A stretch of 25,472 bases of DNA from Bifidobacterium breve (lineage in GTDB: Bacteria; Actinomycetota; Acidimicrobiia; Acidimicrobiales; Ilumatobacteraceae), in contig CAMDER010000007.1 of NCBI GenBank assembly GCA_945896935.1, forward strand, positions 1 to 25,472, written 5' to 3'. The position numbers were made by a program, and so were the translations under genes. The stretch's first letter is position 1. Every line of letters begins with the position of its first letter. The notes beneath the pieces were generated by a model. That model saw only the letters and a list, made by a program, of their open reading frames with translations, did not search any database and had not been told where the DNA came from. Shown here in pieces: positions 7,441 to 13,546 of the stretch.

Positions 7441-8252
7441 TACACCCAACCTCCAGAAACTGGAAAAACATCGCCAATGCAATACGAAGATTCTGGACCA
7501 GCCAAGAATCGCACGACTTGGGCGAGTTCTTCTGCTCGAGCCAATCGTCCAATGGGTGTCTGCATTCGAATACCCATGCGCGTCGTTTCGTCAAAGGCAT
7601 CAAGCAGGGGAGTATCGACCCAACCAGGACACACAGCATTCACTCGGATTCCAAAGGGTGCCACTTCTTGAGCGGTTGACTTCGTGAAGGCAATGATGCC
7701 CGCCTTGGCTGCGCTGTAATGTGGCGCACCCGCAGCCGGGCGCAATCCCATGATCGACGAAATATTCACGATTGATCCCGAACGCTGTGGCGTCATATGT
7801 CGCAGCGCGGCACGGGTTCCATAAAATGTTCCGTACAGATGAATCTTGATCATGCGATCCCATTGCTCATCACTGAGGTCAACCGTGTAATTACCTGGTT
7901 CAAGCTCGTCGTATTTGCCTTCCATACGCTTCATCTGGTTGGCCATGTTGATGTCAGTCTTCATCTCATCGCGGGGCGGAGCGATACCGGCGTTGTTGAT
8001 GAGAACATCGATGCGACCATGATGAGCAACAACACGGTCGATCGCGGCATCAAATGACTTCGAGTCAGCAACATCAAAAATCGCCGCCTCGCCCGACACT
8101 TCATCGGCGACTGCTCCAGCCGCAGCCTCATTGACATCATTGACCACCACATGGGCGCCATCGGCCGCCAGGCGGCGCGAGAATGCGGCTCCCATACCTG
8201 AGCCACCCCCGGTGACGACGACAATTTTTCCTTCAAGAGATCCTGTGTCCAT
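7440..8252 (-). CDS. Short-chain dehydrogenase/reductase
   Basis: 270 residues, classical SDR with a Rossmann fold: TGGGSGMG cofactor loop (14-21), NNAGIA (86-91), catalytic Ser165/166 in NISSIMG, Tyr179 and Lys183 in YSAAK. A likely NAD(P)-dependent alcohol or 3-oxoacyl reductase; an acidic residue after the second strand (VVNDVNE) would favour NAD(H). Residues about 92-128 (DEMKTDINMANQMKRMEGKY and following) form an insertion beyond the common SDR core, as in some actinobacterial mycofactocin-associated SDRs (tentative). First gene of a two-gene operon with the HIT hydrolase. TAGTGT sits 6 nt before ATG, suggesting a leaderless mRNA. Confidence 0.93.
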   Translation of the reverse strand: MDTGSLEGKIVVVTGGGSGMGAAFSRRLAADGAHVVVNDVNEAAAGAVADEVSGEAAIFDVADSKSFDAAIDRVVAHHGRIDVLINNAGIAPPRDEMKTDINMANQMKRMEGKYDELEPGNYTVDLSDEQWDRMIKIHLYGTFYGTRAALRHMTPQRSGSIVNISSIMGLRPAAGAPHYSAAKAGIIAFTKSTAQEVAPFGIRVNAVCPGWVDTPLLDAFDETTRMGIRMQTPIGRLARAEELAQVVRFLAGPESSYCIGDVFPVSGGWV

Positions 8253-8258
8253 ACGGCG

Positions 8259-8264
8259 ACACTA
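8259..8264 (-). promoter_or_regulatory. Putative leaderless -10 box of the SDR gene
   Basis: On the minus strand TAGTGT is followed by six bases (CGCCGT) and then ATG 8252. The spacing puts the transcription start at or next to the A of the start codon. No convincing -35 is seen. Confidence 0.5.
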
Positions 8265-8321
8265 TTTCACAGCCGCGCCCACTTGAGACACAAGACAGGA
8301 CAGTCGCTCTTCCACAAGAAC

Positions 8322-8327
8322 TAAGGT
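8322..8327 (+). promoter_or_regulatory. Putative leaderless -10 box of the phosphatidyltransferase gene
   Basis: TAAGGT is followed by AAAGAG and ATG 8334. It could also act as a weak Shine-Dalgarno (AAGG), so the leaderless reading is less certain than for gcvH. Confidence 0.4.
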
Positions 8328-8333
8328 AAAGAG

Positions 8334-8951
8334 ATGGAGAATCCCGCAGAAACCCCAGCCAGCCCCGCCGCAGGTTCAGGTGAGCGCGTGTGGGGATTGT
8401 GGACCTGGCCAAACCTCATCACGTTGATTCGCCTTGGGTGTCTTCCGATCTTTTTATGGTTGCTTCTCGGTCGTGACGACCGCGCCGCGGCAGCCTGGAT
8501 CTTGCTAGGCCTTGGAGCCACCGATTGGGTTGATGGCTGGGTCGCGCGCCGTTTTAACCAGGTCAGCGAATTTGGCAAAATGTTTGACCCCACTGCCGAC
8601 CGTTTGCTCTTTATCGTCGGCCTCATAGCCATCATGATCGATGGCTCGGCTCCGCTGTGGTTCTGCTTATTGGTTTTTGTCCGTGAAGTTTTGTTTGGCG
8701 GAACTGTGGCCATCCTCACTCTTTTCTTCAAAATGGAGCGCTTTGACGTGACCTACCTCGGCAAGTGGGCCACCTTTCTTCTGATGGGGGTGTTCCCAGC
8801 ATTTATTATGAGCGCTAGCGGTATTCGCTTCCACGAATTTTTTGCTGCGGCTGCTTGGGTCGCAGGTCCGATTGGATTGGCTTTGAGCTACTACACGGCA
8901 TGGCTGTACCTTCCGACAATCCGCGCCAGCCTCAGGCGCAGCCACTCATAA
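8334..8951 (+). CDS. CDP-alcohol phosphatidyltransferase family protein (PgsA-like)
   Basis: 205-residue integral membrane enzyme that transfers a phosphatidyl group from CDP-diacylglycerol to an alcohol in phospholipid synthesis. The signature DG-x2-AR-x8-G-x3-D-x3-D is complete: Asp67-Gly68, Ala71-Arg72, Gly81, Asp85, Asp89, with Asp64 before it. About five to six hydrophobic helices follow the pattern LITLIRLGCLPIFLWLLLG, AAAAWILLGLGA, LLFIVGLIAIMI, LVFVREVLF, FLLMGVFPAFIMS and AWVAGPIGLALSYYTAWLYL. The N-terminal 20 residues are Pro/Ala-rich and cytosolic. The substrate (glycerol-3-phosphate, inositol phosphate or other) cannot be fixed. Its place before gcvH/garA matches a PgsA2-like gene near the mycobacterial garA cluster. 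Confidence 0.92.
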   Translation: MENPAETPASPAAGSGERVWGLWTWPNLITLIRLGCLPIFLWLLLGRDDRAAAAWILLGLGATDWVDGWVARRFNQVSEFGKMFDPTADRLLFIVGLIAIMIDGSAPLWFCLLVFVREVLFGGTVAILTLFFKMERFDVTYLGKWATFLLMGVFPAFIMSASGIRFHEFFAAAAWVAGPIGLALSYYTAWLYLPTIRASLRRSHS

Positions 8952-8986
8952 AAATTTCACTGATAATTTCGCCGACCATTCGCCTC

Positions 8987-8992
8987 TAGAAT
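8987..8992 (+). promoter_or_regulatory. Leaderless -10 box of gcvH
   Basis: TAGAAT (five of six matches to TATAAT) is followed by GTGGCT and ATG 8999, so the mRNA would begin at the start codon. This decides ATG 8999 over GTG 8993, which would lie upstream of the expected transcription start. Confidence 0.6.
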
Positions 8993-8998
8993 GTGGCT

Positions 8999-9379
8999 AT
9001 GAACGTGCCTAGCGAACTCTTGTATTCCAAAGATCATGAGTGGGTGCAACTCACCGGAACAACTGCCCGCATCGGAATCACCGACTTTGCGCAAGACGCT
9101 TTGGGCGATGTTGTATTTGTGCAGGCTCCGACTGTTGGCACGAGTGTCAACTCTGGAGACTCGATCAGTGAGGTCGAATCAACAAAGTCAGTATCTGATA
9201 TTTACGCTCCCGTAACTGGAGTCGTCTCGAGTGCCAATGAAGCACTTGACGCCGATCCGAGTCTCATTAACTCCGACCCGTACGGCAATGGTTGGATCTG
9301 TGAGATCGAAGTATCTTCCAATCTCGACACATCCCACCTTTTGTCTGCTTCGGCATACTCCGAATTTGTGGCAGGCTGA
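8999..9379 (+). CDS. gcvH: Glycine cleavage system H protein
   Basis: 126 residues, standard length. Lipoyl carrier that shuttles the aminomethyl group between P, T and L proteins of the glycine cleavage complex. The lipoylated residue is Lys63 in EVESTKSVSDIYAPVTG. Other conserved parts are YSKDHEWV, IGITDFAQDALGD and DPYGNGWICEIE. An in-frame GTG at 8993 is possible, but the -10 box TAGAAT ending at 8992 favours ATG 8999. Four bases separate its stop from garA, so gcvH, garA and the first merR gene look like one operon, as in mycobacteria. Confidence 0.97.
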   Translation: MNVPSELLYSKDHEWVQLTGTTARIGITDFAQDALGDVVFVQAPTVGTSVNSGDSISEVESTKSVSDIYAPVTGVVSSANEALDADPSLINSDPYGNGWICEIEVSSNLDTSHLLSASAYSEFVAG

Positions 9380-9383
9380 AGGT

Positions 9384-9869
9384 ATGTCGGTGTTTTGTCA
9401 AAAGTGCGGTCATCGCAACTCCAGTGATTCATACTTCTGTAGTTCATGTGGTGCAGCGCTCGAGGTAGATGGTGACAAGACTGTGGTCATCGCCAAAGTT
9501 GATCAGTTGCAAGACGCCCTCGGACCAGAAGATAACGCAACAATTGATTTGAACACCTTGCCCAAGAGTTCAGCAACACTGATGGTCCGCTCAGGCCCAC
9601 AGGCCGGAGAGCGATTTATTCTTGATACGTCGATGACTCGCCTTGGCCGCCATCCCGACAGCGAAATATCCCTTGACGATATTTCTGTTTCACGACGCCA
9701 TGCCGAGATTGAACGTCACGGTCAAGAATATGTCTTACGCGATTCAGGTTCGCTGAATGGTACGTACGTCAATCAGCAACGCGTTGACTCAGTTGTGCTT
9801 CAGCAGGGCGACGAGATTTTGGTTGGGCGCTTTCGCTTAATCTTTTTGGGACCGGTCGAGGCATCGTGA
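9384..9869 (+). CDS. garA: GarA-type FHA-domain protein with N-terminal zinc ribbon
   Basis: 161 residues. The FHA domain (about 60-155) is very like mycobacterial GarA/OdhI: LPKSSATLMVRSGPQAGERF, GRHPDSEISLDDISVSRRHA (phosphothreonine-binding Arg, Ser, Arg, His), GSLNGTYVNQQRVDS and GDEILVGRFRLIFLGP. GarA binds and inhibits 2-oxoglutarate dehydrogenase and glutamate dehydrogenase when unphosphorylated, and is switched off by Ser/Thr kinases acting on a Thr pair near the N-terminus. Here that ETTS-like motif is absent. Instead the protein starts with a zinc ribbon (CQKCGHRNSSDSYFCSSCG: two CxxC pairs) and a linker with isolated Thr (DKTVVI, NATIDL). ATG 9384 starts at the ribbon; a longer frame overlapping gcvH is rejected. 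Lies between gcvH (4-nt gap) and merR (GTGA overlap). Confidence 0.93.
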   Translation: MSVFCQKCGHRNSSDSYFCSSCGAALEVDGDKTVVIAKVDQLQDALGPEDNATIDLNTLPKSSATLMVRSGPQAGERFILDTSMTRLGRHPDSEISLDDISVSRRHAEIERHGQEYVLRDSGSLNGTYVNQQRVDSVVLQQGDEILVGRFRLIFLGPVEAS

Positions 9870-10753
9870 CCCAGCGGACTTCTGCTGAACGTCCCTACCT
9901 TTCCATTGGTGAGGTACTCGGACTTCTTCTTGAGGAGTTTCCCGATATCACTATTTCTAAAATCCGTTTCCTGGAAAGCCAAGGATTGATTGTTCCCGAG
10001 CGTACGGCCTCGGGATACCGCAAGTTTTATGACGACGACGTTGAACGTCTGCGCTACATTCTCACCGAACAAAAAGATAAGTTCCTTCCGTTACGCGTCA
10101 TCAAGGATCGCCTTGACACACCACCAACCGGAACCGAAAGACCCGAACCGCAACGTCGAGAAGCACGCGGCCTGAAAAATGTTGTGTCGGCCAGCGAAGT
10201 TACCAAGCGAGAAGAAAAAGAAGAAGCAGAAGCCGTAACCGACATCCCCGTGACAAAAACGCATCCAGCATCGCGTGTCACTAAAGCAGTAGCGGCATCG
10301 AATGAGCGCCAAGCTCAAAGTGCAACTCGTCGACCCGCACTACCAGACCCGTCAGATGCAGTCGGTCGTCCAGCCACTTACAGCCGCGCAGAACTGCTTG
10401 AACTTTCTCGCCTTGATGAAGCAACGTTAAAAGACCTCGAGGCTTTTCATCTTGTCACGGCTCGCCAAGTTGGCGCTCAAGGACTCTTTGACGAACACGA
10501 CTTGGCTGTTGCCGAGGTCGCCCGTGGATTTGCCGATGCTGGTTTTGATGTTCGACACTTAAAGTCTTGGAAGATCTCGGCCGAGCGTGAGGCTGGCTTA
10601 TTCGAACAACGGGTGTTGCCGGTCTTACGCCGCCGTTCACCCGAGTCACGCCAAGAGTCCAACGAGCTTTTGGATGATCTCAGTGACCTAGGTGGTCGAT
10701 TACGCGCCATTTTGGTAGCCCGAGCGGTGTCACCGCTTCGCGATTCACGCTAA
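9866..10753 (+). CDS. MerR-family regulator (Rv1828-like)
   Basis: 295 residues. The N-terminal winged helix-turn-helix (about 10-85) reads YLSIGEVLGLLLEEFPDITI, KIRFLESQGLI, GYRKFYDDDVERLRYILTEQ and FLPLRVIKDRLD, closely resembling Rv1828. Residues about 90-165 are a charged, low-complexity linker longer than in the mycobacterial protein. A C-terminal domain (170-295) has a second helical bundle (YSRAELLELSRLDEATLKDL and AEVARGFADAGFDVRHLKSW). No cysteine metal-sensing motif is seen, so it is not a typical metal-responsive MerR. Starts at GTG 9866 inside the garA stop (GTGA), which implies translational coupling. Target unknown; the conserved neighbourhood suggests a link to glycine or nitrogen metabolism (inference). 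Confidence 0.92.
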   Translation: MTQRTSAERPYLSIGEVLGLLLEEFPDITISKIRFLESQGLIVPERTASGYRKFYDDDVERLRYILTEQKDKFLPLRVIKDRLDTPPTGTERPEPQRREARGLKNVVSASEVTKREEKEEAEAVTDIPVTKTHPASRVTKAVAASNERQAQSATRRPALPDPSDAVGRPATYSRAELLELSRLDEATLKDLEAFHLVTARQVGAQGLFDEHDLAVAEVARGFADAGFDVRHLKSWKISAEREAGLFEQRVLPVLRRRSPESRQESNELLDDLSDLGGRLRAILVARAVSPLRDSR

Positions 10754-10759
10754 TCCGAA

Positions 10760-10788
10760 TTCACAGGATCCCGCTGGGGGAGTACGCT
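10760..10788 (+). promoter_or_regulatory. Promoter of the DUF151 gene, leaderless type
   Basis: TTCACA (10760-10765), a 17-bp spacer, TACGCT (10783-10788), six bases, then ATG 10795. Both boxes and the spacing fit a sigma-70-type promoter that makes a leaderless mRNA. The GGGGGAG upstream of the start would then be non-transcribed. Confidence 0.55.
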
Positions 10789-10794
10789 CGCCCT

Positions 10795-11355
10795 ATGGCC
10801 TCAAATGATCTCGCCCCCATGGAACTCGTCGGTGTGCGACGAGACATTGCTGGCAATATCCCGGTGTTATTTCTTCGCGAACGCAATGGCGAACGCCGCC
10901 TCTTGCCGATTTACATCGGCCAGCCTGAGGGCGCAAGTATCCAATGGGCTCTCGATGGACGCGAAACTACTCGACCACTCTCACATGATTTGATCGTCAA
11001 TATTTTTGGCGCCCTTGGAGCAGTTCTTGAAAAGGTTGTCATTACCGAAGTCAATGAAGGGATCTTCTTCGCCGAACTTCATCTGCAATCGCGAAGTGGC
11101 CCAGTGGTGGTTTCAAGTCGGCCATCAGACGCAATCGCCATCGCAGTCCGCTCGGGTTGCACGATTTTTTGTCAAGGCGAAGTGCTTGATATCGCGGGCA
11201 AACTTGTGGCGCAAGGTGATGAATTCGACGGTGAAGGCCTTGATGAAGCCGACGACCTCGAGGACAGCCTGAAGGACGACCTCGCAACCGATGACCTCGT
11301 TGACGAATTCCGCGACTTCATTGACAGCATTAACCCCGAAGATTTCCAGCCCTAA
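10795..11355 (+). CDS. Bifunctional nuclease family protein (DUF151, Rv1829-like)
   Basis: 186 residues. The DUF151/BFN domain (about 7-140) begins MELVGVRRDIAGNIPVLFLR and contains LLPIYIGQPEGASIQWAL, RPLSHDLIVNIFGALGA, VNEGIFFAELHLQ and SRPSDAIAIAVRSG. The last 40 residues are very acidic (many Asp/Glu) and end in FRDFIDSINPEDFQP, matching the mycobacterial homologue EFLDSVSPDDF as I remember it. Plant and Thermotoga relatives bind or cleave nucleic acid; the bacterial role is unclear. It has its own promoter between the two merR genes. Confidence 0.92.
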   Translation: MASNDLAPMELVGVRRDIAGNIPVLFLRERNGERRLLPIYIGQPEGASIQWALDGRETTRPLSHDLIVNIFGALGAVLEKVVITEVNEGIFFAELHLQSRSGPVVVSSRPSDAIAIAVRSGCTIFCQGEVLDIAGKLVAQGDEFDGEGLDEADDLEDSLKDDLATDDLVDEFRDFIDSINPEDFQP

Positions 11356-11397
11356 GCAGGGACGACCTCTTTTCTTGGCATAAGCCTCGAGCGAAAG

Positions 11398-11426
11398 TTG
11401 ATGGTCGGCAATCTGCGCCGTACCCT
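11398..11426 (+). promoter_or_regulatory. Promoter of the second merR gene, leaderless type
   Basis: TTGATG (11398-11403), a 17-bp spacer, TACCCT (11421-11426), seven bases, then ATG 11434. This argues that the in-frame TTG 11398 and ATG 11401 are promoter sequence and not the translation start. Confidence 0.5.
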
Positions 11427-11433
11427 GCGACAG

Positions 11434-11910
11434 ATGAACTCACAGGTCTCAACCTTTAGTGGTACTCAAGCCTGTGACATCGTCGGCATTACGTATCGTC
11501 AACTCGATTATTGGGCTCGCACTCAATTAGTACGTCCAGCAGTTCACGAAGCCACCGGAAGTGGAAGTCGTCGCCACTACAGCTACCGCAATTTGCTTGA
11601 ACTCCGCGTGGTCAAGAGTTTGCTTGATGCTGGCATCAAACTTGAATCAGTTCGCGAAGTTTTTAATTACCTTGGTCAGAACGAACAGGCCGATATCACA
11701 TCGGCCCATCTCGTCATCAACGGTTCTTCGGTCGTGCTGTGCACCGGAGAAGATCTCATTGACGTCGTTCGACGCGGCCAAGGTGTTTTAAACCTTCTTC
11801 CTCTCGCACAGGTCAAGGATCAAGTCGACGGTCAGTTGATTGCCTTGTACCCACATTTGATTGATCTTGAAATTGATCATGAAGCACGTGAACTTCGTAA
11901 GATCGGTTAA
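11434..11910 (+). CDS. MerR-family regulator (Rv1830-like)
   Basis: 158 residues from ATG 11434. The winged helix contains FSGTQACDIVGITYRQLDYW, then ARTQLVRPAVHEATGSGSRR, YSYRNLLELRVVKSLLDAGI and KLESVREVFNYL, and the protein ends in RKIG; all resemble Rv1830. Residues 85-140 are a small second domain (SAHLVINGSSVVLCTGEDLI) that may bind a ligand or mediate dimers. It is shorter than the mycobacterial protein, which has an N-terminal extension. In-frame TTG 11398/ATG 11401 would add 11-12 residues, but the -35/-10 boxes fall there. The TAA stop overlaps the gcvT start (TAATG), so this regulator and gcvT share a transcript. Confidence 0.9.
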   Translation: MNSQVSTFSGTQACDIVGITYRQLDYWARTQLVRPAVHEATGSGSRRHYSYRNLLELRVVKSLLDAGIKLESVREVFNYLGQNEQADITSAHLVINGSSVVLCTGEDLIDVVRRGQGVLNLLPLAQVKDQVDGQLIALYPHLIDLEIDHEARELRKIG

Positions 11911-12959
11911 TGCTGAAATATTCGCCACTGGATGCTGAACATCGAGCTCTAGACGCTCGAATGACTCCCTTTGGTGGTTGGGACATGCCCTTGCAGTACG
12001 CCGGTGGCACTTTGTCTGAACATCTGGCTTGTCGTCACGACGCCGTGGTTTTTGACGTTTCTCACCTCGGTACAGTGCGAGTTGTTGGACCAGAGGCTTT
12101 TGCGCAATTGCAAAAAACACTGACCAATGATCTGCAAAAGATTGCACCAGGTCGCGCCCAATACACGCACTTGCTTGATCCGAATGATGCGTCAGTACTT
12201 GACGACATCATCGTCTGGTGGATCGCCGATCAGGTTTTTGATGTCATGCCGAACGCATCAAATACTGATGATGTCATTGCCGCAATTGGGGGAGTCGATA
12301 CAACTGCTACTCGCGCGGTACTTGCTGTACAAGGCCCCCAGGCCCGCACGAAAGTCGCAACGTTCTTTCCTGAAGCTGCAGCAGTCGGCAAATTTAAAGT
12401 TGCACAATGTTCCTGGAACGGCATTGCGTGCACGGTCGCCGGAACTGGATACACCGGCGAACAGGGAATTGAGATCGCTATTGCGAATGCTCACGCCGCT
12501 GATTTATGGCGAGCAATCCTGCAGGCTGGCGTACAGCCATCGGGTTTAGGCGCTCGTGACACCTTGCGACTTGAGGCTGGATTACCGCTTCATGGACACG
12601 AGCTTGGCCACGGAATTACGACATTGCAAGCCAATCTTGAATGGGTGGTTTCGTGGACCAAAGGCGAGTTCATCGGTCGTTCAGCACTTGCTCGAGAAAA
12701 ACAAAGTGGAGTCGCACGCGTCTTACGAGGGATCGCAACCGAAGGACGCCGACCACCGCGTGCTGAATGCAACGTTGTTTCGCACGGCAAAGTCATTGGT
12801 GTCGTCACCAGCGGCAATTTCTCGCCGATTCTCGAACACGGAATCGCTCTTGCCCTTGTCGATCCGTCGTACAACATCGGAGATGTCATCGCCATTGATG
12901 TACGCGGCAGCGAACTTCCTGGACGAATTGTCGAACTGCCCTTTGTCGCGAAAAAATAA
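11910..12959 (+). CDS. gcvT: Glycine cleavage system T protein (aminomethyltransferase)
   Basis: 349 residues. Takes the aminomethyl group from lipoyl-GcvH to tetrahydrofolate, giving 5,10-methylene-THF and ammonia. Conserved parts: FGGWDMPLQYAGGTLSEH, VFDVSHLG, TNDLQKIAPGRAQYTHLLD (folate-binding catalytic Asp region), YTGEQGIEI, GLGARDTLRLEAGLPLHGHE and the C-terminal barrel with VTSGNFSPIL and IALALVD. Residue length is near the usual 360-370. The start ATG shares a base with the merR stop, so translation is coupled. Last gene of the plus-strand block, convergent with the gcvP side. Confidence 0.96.
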   Translation: MLKYSPLDAEHRALDARMTPFGGWDMPLQYAGGTLSEHLACRHDAVVFDVSHLGTVRVVGPEAFAQLQKTLTNDLQKIAPGRAQYTHLLDPNDASVLDDIIVWWIADQVFDVMPNASNTDDVIAAIGGVDTTATRAVLAVQGPQARTKVATFFPEAAAVGKFKVAQCSWNGIACTVAGTGYTGEQGIEIAIANAHAADLWRAILQAGVQPSGLGARDTLRLEAGLPLHGHELGHGITTLQANLEWVVSWTKGEFIGRSALAREKQSGVARVLRGIATEGRRPPRAECNVVSHGKVIGVVTSGNFSPILEHGIALALVDPSYNIGDVIAIDVRGSELPGRIVELPFVAKK

Positions 12960-12987
12960 AGCTAACTCTCACCCAATAAAAAGTAGT

Positions 12988-13009
12988 ACTAGCTCAATCT
13001 TTAGCTAGT
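12988..13009. terminator. Hairpin between convergent gcvT and the helical-protein gene
   Basis: ACTAGCT (12988-12994), an 8-nt loop and AGCTAGT (13003-13009) form a 7-bp stem that includes the stop codon of the minus-strand gene. There is no clear U-run after it on either strand, so it is only a possible bidirectional terminator. Confidence 0.35.
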
Positions 13010-13522
13010 TGTTGGCTTCACGCCGAACATGCCACCCGCTGCTTCAGCGAATTGCGCCAGTGGCCCAAGTCGTCCCGCAAGGTCACCGAGCGTTGAGACA
13101 GCTTTAGTGACGTCAGCGGGCAACGTACCGATTTGATTCAGAACTCCATCAACTTTTTTCAAGGTTGATTTGGCTTGTTTCGCCGTCGCCAAAACAAGGG
13201 GAACAATCTCGGCGGCTGGACCTTCAATCTCATCTAAGAGTGCATTGACTCGGTGAGCAACTTTGTTGAGTTCGCTGATGGTGTCATTGAACGTGCCGAT
13301 TGACTGCACGATGTCGCCGGTGACCTGCATGACAGTTTCAACCATTCGTCCAATCGCCATCACTGGACTCGCTCCGCCCAAAAGACCTAAGAGGTCGTTG
13401 ATTCCAGGAATCGACGAGCCTGATGACGAGCTTGATGCCGTGCCTGATGACGAGCCCGATGCAGTACTTGAAGATTTATCTGCTGCAGGCTCAGACTTCG
13501 GCGCAGTTTTTTTAGTTGCCAT
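13001..13522 (-). CDS. Unknown Ser-rich helical protein downstream of gcvP
   Basis: 173 residues from ATG 13522 (an in-frame ATG three codons earlier is possible). Residues 1-38 are Lys/Ala then Ser/Gly/Thr-rich low complexity (ATKKTAPKSEPAADKSSSTA and a Ser/Gly run). The rest is predicted mainly alpha-helical with heptad-like spacing: AIGRMVETVMQVTGDIVQSI, ISELNKVAHRVNALLDEIEG, AKSTLKKVDGVLNQIG and LGDLAGRLGPLAQFAEAAGG. There are no Cys, no clear membrane helix and no signal peptide. The arrangement recalls phasin-like or mycobacterial LVDELEGP-type helical proteins, but I do not recognise the family. The start is 24 nt after the gcvP stop. TAGTTT 7 nt before ATG suggests its own leaderless transcript. 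Confidence 0.75.
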   Translation of the reverse strand: MATKKTAPKSEPAADKSSSTASGSSSGTASSSSSGSSIPGINDLLGLLGGASPVMAIGRMVETVMQVTGDIVQSIGTFNDTISELNKVAHRVNALLDEIEGPAAEIVPLVLATAKQAKSTLKKVDGVLNQIGTLPADVTKAVSTLGDLAGRLGPLAQFAEAAGGMFGVKPTTS

Positions 13523-13529
13523 AACCAAC

Positions 13530-13535
13530 AAACTA
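13530..13535 (-). promoter_or_regulatory. Putative leaderless -10 box of the helical-protein gene
   Basis: On the minus strand TAGTTT is followed by GTTGGTT and ATG 13522. It lies in the short gap after the gcvP stop and would let the small gene be expressed independently of the riboswitch. Confidence 0.4.
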
Positions 13536-13546
13536 TCTACACAACT

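Noticed and set aside
8321..8731. Minus-strand open frame of 136 codons antisense to the phosphatidyltransferase
   Set aside because: The plus strand holds the complete CDP-alcohol phosphatidyltransferase signature; the antisense product is basic and low-complexity.
10776..10782. GGGGGAG as Shine-Dalgarno for the DUF151 gene
   Set aside because: It is 12 nt from the ATG and lies between well-spaced -35 and -10 boxes, so it is probably upstream of the mRNA start.
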